Source of the DNA: an uncultured Pseudomonadales bacterium
Lineage (GTDB): Bacteria > Pseudomonadota > Gammaproteobacteria > Pseudomonadales > UBA7434
DNA length: 64,000 nucleotides
Reading direction: 5' to 3'
Assembly: GCA_943788835.1 (NCBI GenBank)
Contig: CALSRU010000004.1
Location: 304,300-368,299 of the forward strand
The translations under genes and the position numbers were made by a program. Position 1 is the stretch's first letter. Each line of letters starts with the position of its first letter. The notes beneath the pieces are model-generated. The model saw only the letters and a list, made by a program, of their open reading frames with translations. It searched no databases and was not told where the DNA came from. Positions 47,740 to 57,000 of the stretch are shown one piece after another.

Positions 47740-48738
47740 ATGAGTTGGTTAGATAAAATAAAGCCTTCGTTTGTGTCGGCAGTCGACGAAAAAGCTGATC
47801 ATCGTGCCTCAGTACCTGAGGGACTATGGAAGAAGTGTGTGCGTTGCGACGCGGTGCTTTACCGCCCTGAATTAGAGAAAAACTTGGACGTATGCCCGAA
47901 ATGCCAGCACCATATGCGTATCGATGCTCGGCGTAGACTTGATGTTTTTCTTGATGAAGCGGATCGTGAAGAGTTGGCAATGGACGTATTGCCCGTTGAT
48001 AGGCTCAAGTTTAAAGACACTAAAAAGTACAAAGACCGCCTTACACAAGCGCAAAAGAAAACTGGCGAGAAAGATGCTTTGGTAGTTATGTCGGGTACCG
48101 TGCAAAATCGACCGTTGATTGCGGCAGCCTTTGCATTTAGTTTTCATGGCGGTTCGATGGGCTATGCCGTTGGCGAAAAATTCACTAGAGCAGCCAATGC
48201 GGCTCTTGCAGCGAAATGTCCGCTGGTTTGTTTCAGTGCAACCGGCGGGGCACGCATGCAGGAAGCGTTGATTTCGCTGATGCAGATGGCCAAGACGAGT
48301 GCCGTACTTGAGAAAATGAAGTTGGCCGGCGTGCCATATATTTCGGTGATGACCGATCCGGTTTATGGTGGTGTCTCGGCTAGTTTGGCAATGTTGGGCG
48401 ATATTAATATCGCCGAACCCAATGCGCGGGCTGGCTTTGCAGGGCCTAACATCATAGAGCAAACCATTCGGCAAAAGCTTCCACCGGGCTTTCAGCGCAG
48501 CGAGTTTTTGCTCGAACGCGGTGCCATAGATATGATCGTTGCGAGGGTGGATATGCGAGCGACCATAGCAAGGCTGTTAGATAAGCTTATGGCAAGTAAC
48601 GATGAACCCGATGTCGAGATGCTTGAAGCCGATAGTCAGCTGCGCGGGGGCTCGGGCGAAGGCTCAAAGTCTGCAGTAATTGCACCTGATAATGCCGTTG
48701 GGGATGATCATCCAGAACACGTGGTGATTGATCAGTGA
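47740..48738 (+). CDS. accD: Acetyl-CoA carboxylase carboxyltransferase beta subunit
   Basis: Transfers carboxyl from carboxybiotin to acetyl-CoA with AccA. The 332 residues carry the zinc ribbon Cys33, Cys36, Cys52, Cys55 ('[10 protein letters not shown]', '[11 protein letters not shown]') and the crotonase-type core ('[22 protein letters not shown]'). The C-terminal 40 residues are variable and acidic. It is in the usual trpA-accD-folC order; the partner accA is not in the window. Confidence 0.97.
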   Translation: MSWLDKIKPSFVSAVDEKADHRASVPEGLWKKCVRCDAVLYRPELEKNLDVCPKCQHHMRIDARRRLDVFLDEADREELAMDVLPVDRLKFKDTKKYKDRLTQAQKKTGEKDALVVMSGTVQNRPLIAAAFAFSFHGGSMGYAVGEKFTRAANAALAAKCPLVCFSATGGARMQEALISLMQMAKTSAVLEKMKLAGVPYISVMTDPVYGGVSASLAMLGDINIAEPNARAGFAGPNIIEQTIRQKLPPGFQRSEFLLERGAIDMIVARVDMRATIARLLDKLMASNDEPDVEMLEADSQLRGGSGEGSKSAVIAPDNAVGDDHPEHVVIDQ

Positions 48739-48882
48739 TCCTGACTTTTTCGCGAAGATGAAGTCGCGATTCTTATGCCCTCTAGCACCAAGTTCTACTT
48801 CTCAGTCGAGTGTGCTTTCGCCAAAACCCAAATGATTCCAAGGTATCCTTTTATTAGTTATGGCTAATGCGGTTGAGTCCAT

Positions 48883-50310
48883 ATGCGCTTTCTAGAACTC
48901 GATGCATGGTTGAGCTGGTTAGAGACGCTCCATCCTCGGAGTATCGAACTTGGGCTTGATCGAGTTGCTGCGGTTGGTAGAGCCCTTGGGGTTGATTCTT
49001 TGCCCGCGACTACCATCACCGTTGCCGGTACCAATGGCAAGGGTTCAGTGGTTGCAGCCTTGCAGGTTTTGTTACAGGAGCCTCATGAGGCTTGTGCCTT
49101 GCCTCGAGTGGGTGTCTACACATCGCCTCATTTGCAGCGATTCAATGAGCGAGTAATGATCGATGGGGGCGAGGCCTCCGATGACTCTCTTTGTGCTGCT
49201 TTTGAGGCGGTTGATCGTGCTCGATTTACGGCAAATGTTGCTCAAGACGAACCCATCAGCCTCAGTTATTTTGAATTTACAACACTTGCTGCACTGCTTT
49301 TGTTTAGAGAGGCGCGGCTTGATTATATTATTCTTGAAGTGGGTTTGGGTGGCAGGCTCGACGCCGTCAATATTATTACTCCAGACATCGCAGTTATTAC
49401 TCATATTGGCATCGATCACGAGTCTTGGCTTGGCCACACGCGCGATCAAATTGCGCGGGAAAAAGCCGGTATTTTAAGAGCGGGTGGGACGGCGGTTATC
49501 GGGGATCCTAATCCGCCCAAAGCTTTAGCGGCTATTGCTGAAAAACTGGAAGCGCGCGTTTACTGGGCCGAGGGTGTCACGGCTAATACAATTGATTGCA
49601 CAGCCGACGACGAAAAACCGTCAGGTCATGGCTTTAGCCTCTATGAAGGCTCTTTGCATTGGCGTGGTAAAGGTCTCGACGGGAAGTCTTGTGAGCTGGC
49701 AAGCTTACCCGAGCCTGTGCTTGCGCAGCACAACTGGAGCTCGGCGCTGCAAGTCGCAGTCTTGCTCAATGCATTGCCCAAACCCGCCACGCTCAAAGGT
49801 ATGCTAAGCAAGACGGTGTTGCTAGGCCGCCAGTCCAGACACACTTTTGCGGGCAGAGAGGTGATCCTTGATGTGGCCCATAATACCGATGCGGTGCAAC
49901 GTCTAGCAACTGCACTTTTGGGGCAAAAAAAGTTTTGTTTGGGTGAGGGCGCTAGGGCGGCGCACGCTTCGGATGGAAAGATTGTGATGGTTTTTGCGGC
50001 ATTAGCCGATAAGCGCGTCGACGAAATGATCGACCAGCTATTGCCCTGTGCAGATGCATGGATTTTTGCACAACTAGCAGAATGTCCTCGGGCGCTAGAA
50101 GCAGGTAAAATGCGCCAATTGCTGCAAGAAAACCAAAGCGCCAATCATGCACACAAAGCTAATGCAATCATAGCCGGTTCCGTGGCGGAGGCTATGGAAC
50201 TTGCTCTTGCACAAGCTACTAGCGTCGATAAGGTAGTCGTTTGCGGCTCATTTTACACTGTCTGCGAGGCGTTAGATCACATGGCATCGCCAAGTAGTGG
50301 GGATCGGTAA
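48883..50310 (+). CDS. folC: Folylpolyglutamate/dihydrofolate synthase
   Basis: Adds glutamate to folates and makes dihydrofolate from dihydropteroate. The 475-residue Mur-ligase-type enzyme has the P-loop 'VAGTNGKGSVVAAL' (about 47-60), 'YTSPHLQRFNERV', 'LEVGLGGRLDAVNI' and 'VILDVAHNTDAVQRLA'. Slightly longer than E. coli FolC (422). It is followed by dedD. Confidence 0.96.
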   Translation: MRFLELDAWLSWLETLHPRSIELGLDRVAAVGRALGVDSLPATTITVAGTNGKGSVVAALQVLLQEPHEACALPRVGVYTSPHLQRFNERVMIDGGEASDDSLCAAFEAVDRARFTANVAQDEPISLSYFEFTTLAALLLFREARLDYIILEVGLGGRLDAVNIITPDIAVITHIGIDHESWLGHTRDQIAREKAGILRAGGTAVIGDPNPPKALAAIAEKLEARVYWAEGVTANTIDCTADDEKPSGHGFSLYEGSLHWRGKGLDGKSCELASLPEPVLAQHNWSSALQVAVLLNALPKPATLKGMLSKTVLLGRQSRHTFAGREVILDVAHNTDAVQRLATALLGQKKFCLGEGARAAHASDGKIVMVFAALADKRVDEMIDQLLPCADAWIFAQLAECPRALEAGKMRQLLQENQSANHAHKANAIIAGSVAEAMELALAQATSVDKVVVCGSFYTVCEALDHMASPSSGDR

Positions 50311-50509
50311 AATCGTAGCGAGCAATGTGGGCATGCCCATGCGAGCTGACGGAGTTTGGGCGAATCAAAGATTGACTGAGTTATTATCGGCGCCAGTATC
50401 AAGCGCAATACGGAGATAAGCAATTGCATTGCACTATTCAAGAATCGTTACTGCATAAACGTTATGCTGACTGCAACGAGCGCAATTTGCCAATGGGTGA
50501 GGGTGTTCT

Positions 50510-51136
50510 GTGTTGGGGTTCAATACATTGAATGAGGCACTAAAGCGACGTCTTACCGGTGCGGCTGTTTTGCTGATTCTGGCAGGGTTCCTTTGGCCGG
50601 TATTGTTCGATTTTGATGAGGCTACTCGTACCCAAGTGCCTTCAGTTAATATTCCTGATATGCCAAGCGCAGTCGCTGTCAATGAAGCTGATGCTGATGC
50701 GAAGCGCTTGTCCAAAACGTCCAAAATAAACCGTGTTGGGGATGAACAGGCCGTTACCGAGCGATTGAGCGAAGAGGCCGAAGATTTAGCTGAGATTCTA
50801 AAAAATGCTGCCGAAACCGCGGTTGCCGTAGTTGCGCGACCCGGATCGGCGTCGCAGAAAAGTCAGCCTCGGCTTGATCAAAATAAAATTCCTGTTTCCT
50901 ACGTTGTGCAAGTGGCCACATTTAATGGCTGGAACAACGCCCAAAACTTTAAAGAGACACTTCTGGCCAAGAAGTTTAAAGCCTACGTTAAACCAGCTAC
51001 AGATAGCCAAGCAGGCCCTTATAGAATCGCCGTGGGGCCAGTTTTGACTTACGCCGAGGCCGAGGAAATTGTGGCTAAAATTCAACGCGAGCATAAGGTC
51101 AATGATGCGATTATTCGACGGTTGCGAGATGTTTAG
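50510..51136 (+). CDS. dedD: SPOR-domain protein DedD
   Basis: Septal membrane protein. The 208 residues have one N-terminal membrane helix ('RLTGAAVLLILAGFLWPVLF', about 13-32), a charged linker and a C-terminal SPOR domain ('YVVQVATFNGWNNAQNFKETLLAKKFKAYV', about 130-205) that binds denuded peptidoglycan at the division site. GTG start at 50510 with GAGGG upstream. Between folC and cvpA as in Pseudomonas. Confidence 0.93.
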   Translation: MLGFNTLNEALKRRLTGAAVLLILAGFLWPVLFDFDEATRTQVPSVNIPDMPSAVAVNEADADAKRLSKTSKINRVGDEQAVTERLSEEAEDLAEILKNAAETAVAVVARPGSASQKSQPRLDQNKIPVSYVVQVATFNGWNNAQNFKETLLAKKFKAYVKPATDSQAGPYRIAVGPVLTYAEAEEIVAKIQREHKVNDAIIRRLRDV

Positions 51137-51187
51137 CCATGTGGGTAGCTTTTTAGAAGGCCTACGAACTATGGTGCCTTGGTTAAT

Positions 51188-51700
51188 ATGACGAACGAAC
51201 TGGATCTGACCATCTTAATCATTTTGGGGTTTTCAGCTCTTGTGAGTCTGTTGCGCGGTTTTGTCAAAGAGGCGCTATCGTTACTTATTTGGGTGGTCGC
51301 TTTTACTGTGGCCGTAGCGCTTAGTCCGCAGCTTGGCGTTTATTTAGCAGACTGGTTTGCACACGAGACACTTCGGGTCATAAGCGCCTTTATTATTTTA
51401 TTTGTTGGCACATTGATTGTAGGCGGCTTAATCAACAAGGTCATTGTTTCTTTAGTCAGTAAAGCTGGGCTTGGCCCAATTGATAGGATGTTAGGTACGG
51501 TTTTTGGTTTGTTGCGTGGCGCGATAGTTGTGCTGGCTTGTCTGATGATTATTCCGAATATTATTACGGTAGAAGATCAAGATTGGTGGACGCAATCACA
51601 GTTAGTGCCAAAGTTCCTAATGTTAGAAGACTGGGCCATACAAACGTTTGGCGATATGTCACACTGGCGTCCCAAAGACTTGGTCAAAGCTGTTGGTTGA
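51188..51700 (+). CDS. cvpA: CvpA family membrane protein
   Basis: A 170-residue inner-membrane protein with four hydrophobic segments and the family motif 'LRGFVKEALSLLIWVVAF'. E. coli CvpA is needed for colicin V production and envelope fitness. I chose ATG 51188; TTG 51179 is also possible. It precedes purF, the usual order. Confidence 0.92.
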   Translation: MTNELDLTILIILGFSALVSLLRGFVKEALSLLIWVVAFTVAVALSPQLGVYLADWFAHETLRVISAFIILFVGTLIVGGLINKVIVSLVSKAGLGPIDRMLGTVFGLLRGAIVVLACLMIIPNIITVEDQDWWTQSQLVPKFLMLEDWAIQTFGDMSHWRPKDLVKAVG

Positions 51701-51803
51701 TTGTGTAGTGCGGGACTATAGTAGTCGGTTGTTTATTTTGCCGATTATGGCGGTAGTCATTAAAAGTTAGCAGTAATTAAGCAATAAGCGAGGAATTCAA
51801 TCT

Positions 51804-53336
51804 GTGTGCGGTGTAGTCGGTGTTGTTGCCCAGTCGGGTGTGAGCCAAACGTTGTATGATGCGCTAACGATTTTGCAACATCGCGGTCAGGATGCGGCAG
51901 GCATGATGATCTATGGTGGAGGTAGGTTTAATCAGCGTAAAGGCAACGGTTTTGTGCGTGATGTTTTTCGACAGCATCATATGGAGCATTTAATTGGTGA
52001 CCTAGGTGTTGGTCACTGTCGCTACCCAACAGCAGGCAGTTCTAGCCCTGCTTTGGCGCAGCCGTTTTACGTCAACTCACCCTATGGGATTGCGCTCGCT
52101 CACAATGGTAATCTTGTTAACGCTGAAGATTTAAAGCGCGAAGTTTTCCGCGAGGATCTTCGGCATATTAATACTGATTCTGATTCTGAAGTCATGCTCA
52201 ATGTTTTCGCTCATGAGCTGCAGAAAGTTGGCAAGCTGACGCCTACGCCACGCGATGTATTTCACGCAGTTAAAGGATTACATCGGCGCTGCTCCGGTGG
52301 CTACGCGGTAGTGGCTATGATTGCCGACTATGGGATAGTAGGCTTTCGTGATCCGCATGGCATTCGACCATTAGTTTATGGTCGGCGTGAGACTAGCACT
52401 GGCCCTGAATATATGATTGCCTCAGAAAGTGTAGCGTTGCGCTCGCAAGGCTTTGAGTGCATAGCCGATGTTGCGCCGGGGCAAGCCGTCTTTATTGAAC
52501 GTAGTGGAGCTATACATATTGAGCAGTGTAGCCATGATGTGGCGCATAGTCCGTGCATTTTTGAGTATGTCTATTTCGCGCGCCCGGACTCGATTATTGA
52601 TGATATCTCTGTTTATAAAGCTCGCTTGCGTATGGGCGAGAAATTAGCTGAAAAAATTATGCGCTTGTATCCGGATCACGATATTGATGTGGTTATTCCT
52701 ATCCCTGACTCTAGTCGCGTCTCGGCGCAGGTACTGGCGCACAATATGAATCTTAAGTTTCGTGAGGGCTTGATAAAAAATCGCTATATTGGTCGGACGT
52801 TTATTATGCCGGGGCAGAGCACGCGAAAGAAGTCCGTGCGTCAAAAGCTCAATGCAATTGAGTTGGAGTTTCAAGATAAAAATGTATTATTAGTGGACGA
52901 CTCTATAGTTCGTGGAACCACCTGTAATGAAATTATTCAGATGGCCAGAGAGGCTGGAGCGAAAAAAGTCTATTTTGCTTCTGCCGCGCCACCGGTGCGT
53001 TATCCTAATGTTTATGGCATTGATATGCCTTCAGCGGATGAGCTGATAGCACATAACAAAACTGTTGAGCAAATCGGCTTTGAGATTGGTGCGGACTGGC
53101 TTGTATATCAAGATCTGGAGGACTTAGTTGATGCGGCTCGAGAAGGTAATCCCGAAATCGAAAACTTTGATTGTGCAGTGTTTGATGGCAAGTATGTGAC
53201 CGGTGACGTCGACCAAGATTATCTCGATCAATTGGATACCAGGCGCAATGATCAGGCGCAAGCTGAAAAGTCTAATGGGTTTTCAACCGTGCCCGACGAG
53301 GCATCGGTCGTTGATTTGTACAATGACAATTCCTAA
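51804..53336 (+). CDS. purF: Amidophosphoribosyltransferase
   Basis: First committed step of purine synthesis. The 510-residue enzyme has the N-terminal nucleophile Cys2 ('CGVVGVVAQS') revealed after Met removal, 'LQHRGQDAAGM', 'LAHNGNLVNAEDL', and the PRPP-binding 'NVLLVDDSIVRGTTCNEI'. GTG start at 51804, preceded by GAGGA with a 9-base spacer. Confidence 0.98.
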   Translation: MCGVVGVVAQSGVSQTLYDALTILQHRGQDAAGMMIYGGGRFNQRKGNGFVRDVFRQHHMEHLIGDLGVGHCRYPTAGSSSPALAQPFYVNSPYGIALAHNGNLVNAEDLKREVFREDLRHINTDSDSEVMLNVFAHELQKVGKLTPTPRDVFHAVKGLHRRCSGGYAVVAMIADYGIVGFRDPHGIRPLVYGRRETSTGPEYMIASESVALRSQGFECIADVAPGQAVFIERSGAIHIEQCSHDVAHSPCIFEYVYFARPDSIIDDISVYKARLRMGEKLAEKIMRLYPDHDIDVVIPIPDSSRVSAQVLAHNMNLKFREGLIKNRYIGRTFIMPGQSTRKKSVRQKLNAIELEFQDKNVLLVDDSIVRGTTCNEIIQMAREAGAKKVYFASAAPPVRYPNVYGIDMPSADELIAHNKTVEQIGFEIGADWLVYQDLEDLVDAAREGNPEIENFDCAVFDGKYVTGDVDQDYLDQLDTRRNDQAQAEKSNGFSTVPDEASVVDLYNDNS

Positions 53337-53416
53337 AGGGTGTTCTTCTAACGCTGTAAGATGGTTATATGATCGAAGGGTCGTTGGATAAAAAATGTTA
53401 GTGAGTGGTGAGTGTA

Positions 53417-54658
53417 ATGACCGATAGTCCTTTTGATTCCACCGATGGTGATGAAAATTGTGCGCTGGTTTTAGAGGATCAATTTGCGCAAGACCTGCAT
53501 CGCGAAACACTCGGGGTGAGAGCTGGTCAGCGTCGCACAGCTGAAGATGAGCATTCTGAGGCCTTATTTTTAACCTCCAGCTATGTATTCAAAGACTGCG
53601 CTGATGCAGCGTCTCGATTTAACGGAGGCACAAGCGGTAGCGTTTATTCGCGGTATACGAATCCTACGGTGCGTAATTTTGAGCTGAGGCTGGCTGCATT
53701 AGAGGGCGCGGAGGATTGCATTGCAACATCCTCTGGTATGGCTGCAATCATGAGTATCTGCTTGGCCCACCTTAAGGCGGGCGATCACATTGTCTGTTCG
53801 CGTGACGTGTTTGGTTCAACGGTTGTGTTATTGGATAACTTTTTCGTTAAGTTCGGCGTAAAAGTCACTTACGTCGGTCTTACTGATCTGTCTGGCTGGG
53901 CAGCTGCGGTTACTCCAGACACACGTCTATTCTTTCTTGAGTCACCATCGAATCCACTCAACGAAATTGCCAACATCGGCGCGCTATCTGAATTGACGCG
54001 CAAGCACTCAATTATGCTGGCCGTCGATAATTGTTTGTGCACCCCCGCATTACAGCAGCCATTAGCGCTAGGTGCCGATATGATCGTGCACTCAGCCACT
54101 AAATATCTGGATGGGCAGGGTCGTTGTCTGGGTGGTGCAGTGGTTGGCCGCGCTGAGTTTGTTGACCCCATTCGCGCTCTAGTGCGCGCTGGCGGTCCAT
54201 CAATGAGCCCGTTCAATGCATGGGTTTTTCTTAAAGGGCTTGAAACGTTGTCGCTGCGTATGAACGCACATTCCGCTAGTGCGCTGCATATTGCCCGCTG
54301 GTTAGCCGAGCAAGTTTGGGTAGAAAAAGTATTTTATGCTGGGCTTGAAGACCATCCGGGGCATACTATGGCGCAGCAGCAGCAAAGTGCTTTTGGCGGC
54401 GTTTTGTCATTTCGTATACGCGGAGATAGAGCGATGGCTTGGCGTTTCATTGACGCGACTCGCTTAATGTCGCTAACGGCTAACCTTGGTGACGCGAAAA
54501 GTACTATCGTCCATCCCGCAACAACCACTCATGGGCGGCTTAGCGATGCGGCGAAGGCTACCGCAGGCATCACTGAGAATCTTATTCGTTTGTCGATCGG
54601 GCTAGAGGCATGTAGCGACCTGATTGCCGACCTAGAACGTGGCGCTGCTGCCATCTGA
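53417..54658 (+). CDS. metZ: O-succinylhomoserine sulfhydrylase
   Basis: PLP enzyme that makes homocysteine directly from O-succinylhomoserine and sulfide. The 413 residues show 'TLGVRAGQRRTAEDEHSEALFLTSSYVFKDCADAA', 'YSRYTNPTVRNFELRLAALEGAE' and the PLP lysine Lys229 in 'HSATKYLDGQGRCLGGAVVG'. The purF-metZ order is as in Pseudomonas. ATG 53417 is taken; GTG 53405 is in frame. Confidence 0.95.
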   Translation: MTDSPFDSTDGDENCALVLEDQFAQDLHRETLGVRAGQRRTAEDEHSEALFLTSSYVFKDCADAASRFNGGTSGSVYSRYTNPTVRNFELRLAALEGAEDCIATSSGMAAIMSICLAHLKAGDHIVCSRDVFGSTVVLLDNFFVKFGVKVTYVGLTDLSGWAAAVTPDTRLFFLESPSNPLNEIANIGALSELTRKHSIMLAVDNCLCTPALQQPLALGADMIVHSATKYLDGQGRCLGGAVVGRAEFVDPIRALVRAGGPSMSPFNAWVFLKGLETLSLRMNAHSASALHIARWLAEQVWVEKVFYAGLEDHPGHTMAQQQQSAFGGVLSFRIRGDRAMAWRFIDATRLMSLTANLGDAKSTIVHPATTTHGRLSDAAKATAGITENLIRLSIGLEACSDLIADLERGAAAI

Positions 54659-54920
54659 TCAGCACGGACAGATTTCTGCGATTGTGCAATACCTAACCGA
54701 TATCGCCTTCAATGGGGTTGGCTTAGCCGCTATTTGGTAAAAAAACTCGTCTTCGGGGCTTCTAATCCCGCGAACTGATAATCGAAGTCTATACTTACCT
54801 AATTAACGCACTGTGAGGCGGTGGTTGAGCTTCAGTGGTTGTTTGTGTCGACAGAATGATTGGGTCGATCTCAGTTCCACCTTTATTTTAACAGTGATGA
54901 TCTAATCCTCGGAGACCTAG

Positions 54921-55880
54921 ATGTCCGGCATTACCCAGTTATCCCAAGAGTCGTTTGACAGTGATGGTAATAAAGCGCTGCGCACAACTATGGCTGCAGT
55001 CGGCGAGGCGGTACTCGGTAAAGAAGATCAAATTCGTATGGCGCTCTGTTGTTTGCTGGCGCGGGGTCATCTGCTGATAGAAGATTTACCCGGTATGGGC
55101 AAAACTACTTTGGCACATGCGCTGGGAGACGCTTTGGGCTTGAACTATCAGCGAATCCAGTTTACTAGCGATATGTTGCCGGCTGATGTATTAGGGGCTT
55201 CTATATTTGATCGGGATTCTGCGAGTTTTCGCTTTGTTCCAGGCCCGGTGTTTACGCAGCTGTTGCTGGCCGATGAGGTCAATCGCACTACGCCAAAAAC
55301 GCAAAGTGCATTATTGGAAGCGATGGAAGAGCGGCAGGTAAGTATCGATGGTGTATCGCATCCGTTGCCAAAACCCTTTTTTGTGATTGCCACCCAAAAC
55401 CCTGGCAGTCAATCGGGTACCTATCCATTACCAGAGTCACAGCTTGATCGATTTTTAATGCGTATTGAACTGGGTTATCCGGGTCATGATGCAGAGCGAC
55501 TTATGCTCCAGGCCGGTTTGTCGGGCCAACATAAAACGTCCGTCCGCCAATGCATGAGCGTTGATATGCTGATAGATTTGCAGGATAGGGTCGATCACGT
55601 CAAGGTATCAGAACCATTGCTCGATTACTTACAGCGATTGGTCGATTATTCGCGCACTGCTGCTGACTTTGCTTACGGGCTATCGCCGCGAGGCACCCTA
55701 TCTTTGTTACAAGCGGCTAAGTCTTGGGCATTTATCGACGGTCGAAATCACGTTATCCCTGAGGATGTGCAATCGGTTTTACCGTGGGTGGCCTCTCATC
55801 GTCTGGCATCAACCAACGGTACGTTAAGTAACGGTTTGTCGCTAGTTGCGCAAATGCTAGATGCTGTCGATGTGCTTTAG
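54921..55880 (+). CDS. MoxR-family AAA+ ATPase
   Basis: A 319-residue AAA+ ATPase with Walker A 'DLPGMGKTTLAHAL' (GMGKTT at 58-63), Walker B 'LLLADEVNRTTPKTQSALLEAMEERQV' (Asp118, Glu119) and sensor 'FVIATQNP'. MoxR proteins act as chaperones for DUF58/von Willebrand partners. It is first in a MoxR-DUF58-TgpA set, with GGAG before the ATG. A 262-base gap before it, where I see no gene, should hold the promoter. Confidence 0.95.
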   Translation: MSGITQLSQESFDSDGNKALRTTMAAVGEAVLGKEDQIRMALCCLLARGHLLIEDLPGMGKTTLAHALGDALGLNYQRIQFTSDMLPADVLGASIFDRDSASFRFVPGPVFTQLLLADEVNRTTPKTQSALLEAMEERQVSIDGVSHPLPKPFFVIATQNPGSQSGTYPLPESQLDRFLMRIELGYPGHDAERLMLQAGLSGQHKTSVRQCMSVDMLIDLQDRVDHVKVSEPLLDYLQRLVDYSRTAADFAYGLSPRGTLSLLQAAKSWAFIDGRNHVIPEDVQSVLPWVASHRLASTNGTLSNGLSLVAQMLDAVDVL

Positions 55881-55917
55881 TCTTAGCGCCACTATTCGCT
55901 AAGGCTGATTTTTCTGC

Positions 55918-57000
55918 ATGCGTATTCCTAGTGACCTGTACCAAAAGCGTTATCGCGATCGCCGTGGGCGGCAGGGTCGCCGTAGCCGCTTTAGTTGGCG
56001 TCAGTCCTGGCGTGCTTGGATAGACAAGCGCCTCCCTCCGCAGCGTGAGCAAGTGCTTTCGCATCGTAATATTTTTATTTTTCCATCGAGAGCCGGCCTT
56101 GTATTCACGGGGCTGCTCATTATGCTATTGCTGGTGGCGATCAACTTTGAAAACAGCGCCATTTTCGCTTTGGTTTTTTTGTTAGGCGGATTATTTGTTG
56201 TTTCTATCTTACATACCTTTGGCAATTTAATGGGCTTAAAGATTTCGGGGCGCTCGGCGGAGGCAGCTTTTGCGGGGCGGCAAGCTATTTTCCCCATTAT
56301 GCTCTCGGCGTCAGGCCGTCAGCATTTTGGTGTGCAACTCAGTTGGCAGGATATATCTTCGGATCGAATTGATGTCGCTAAACAATCCGAACGCAGTATC
56401 CCTATGCGTTTTAGAACAGGTCCTCGAGGTATTTGTAAGCCGGGGCGCATTAAAGTTGAAACCAGTTATCCATTGGGTTTAATTACTGCCTGGACCTGGG
56501 TTGACTTAGCCATCGACACTGTAGTTTATCCCTTTCCTGATAAAAGCGCTGGAGATCCAGTTAGTCAAAGTGCCTACCACGAATCGGGTATGCAGGAGCG
56601 TGCCGGTAGTGATGATTTCTTTGGTCTTCGTAGCTATGTCGTTGGCGATAGTATGCGATCAGTGGCGTGGAAAACATTTGCTAAGACTGGTCAGCTATCG
56701 AGTAAGCAATTCGTCGATTATATTGATCACAGGCTGTGGTTAGATTGGAATAAAACGACGGGCGATGATGAACAGCGTCTGCAACAGCTGTGTCACTGGG
56801 CGCTGGTGGCAGAGGCGGGGCACCATGAATACGGTTTACGACTACCTAGTGTTAACGTGCCGCCGGGTCGTGGTATGCCTCACCTCAATGCGTTGCTCTC
56901 GGAATTAGCGTTATATAGATTGCCACTTAAGCAGTCTTCTGGCTCTTATGCCGGATCAATTCGACAAGCAGGTTCACCTAAACCGAGTGTTGCGCTATGA
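55918..57000 (+). CDS. DUF58 domain protein
   Basis: A 360-residue membrane protein. Two hydrophobic helices ('SRAGLVFTGLLIMLLLVAINFENSAIFALVFLLGGLFVVSIL', about 55-100) precede a beta-rich region and the DUF58 motif 'DDFFGLRSYVVGDSMRSVAWKTFAKTGQLSSKQF' near 235-270. DUF58 proteins are partners of MoxR ATPases. It overlaps tgpA by four bases (ATGA). Confidence 0.92.
   Translation: MRIPSDLYQKRYRDRRGRQGRRSRFSWRQSWRAWIDKRLPPQREQVLSHRNIFIFPSRAGLVFTGLLIMLLLVAINFENSAIFALVFLLGGLFVVSILHTFGNLMGLKISGRSAEAAFAGRQAIFPIMLSASGRQHFGVQLSWQDISSDRIDVAKQSERSIPMRFRTGPRGICKPGRIKVETSYPLGLITAWTWVDLAIDTVVYPFPDKSAGDPVSQSAYHESGMQERAGSDDFFGLRSYVVGDSMRSVAWKTFAKTGQLSSKQFVDYIDHRLWLDWNKTTGDDEQRLQQLCHWALVAEAGHHEYGLRLPSVNVPPGRGMPHLNALLSELALYRLPLKQSSGSYAGSIRQAGSPKPSVAL

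Noticed and set aside
47872-48474. 200-codon open frame on the minus strand inside accD
   Set aside because: It is antisense to a clear accD, lacks a ribosome-binding site and family motifs, and is Cys/His/Arg-rich as expected of a shadow frame.
49641-50144. 167-codon open frame opposite folC
   Set aside because: Low-complexity Ala/Ser/Cys composition typical of an antisense shadow.
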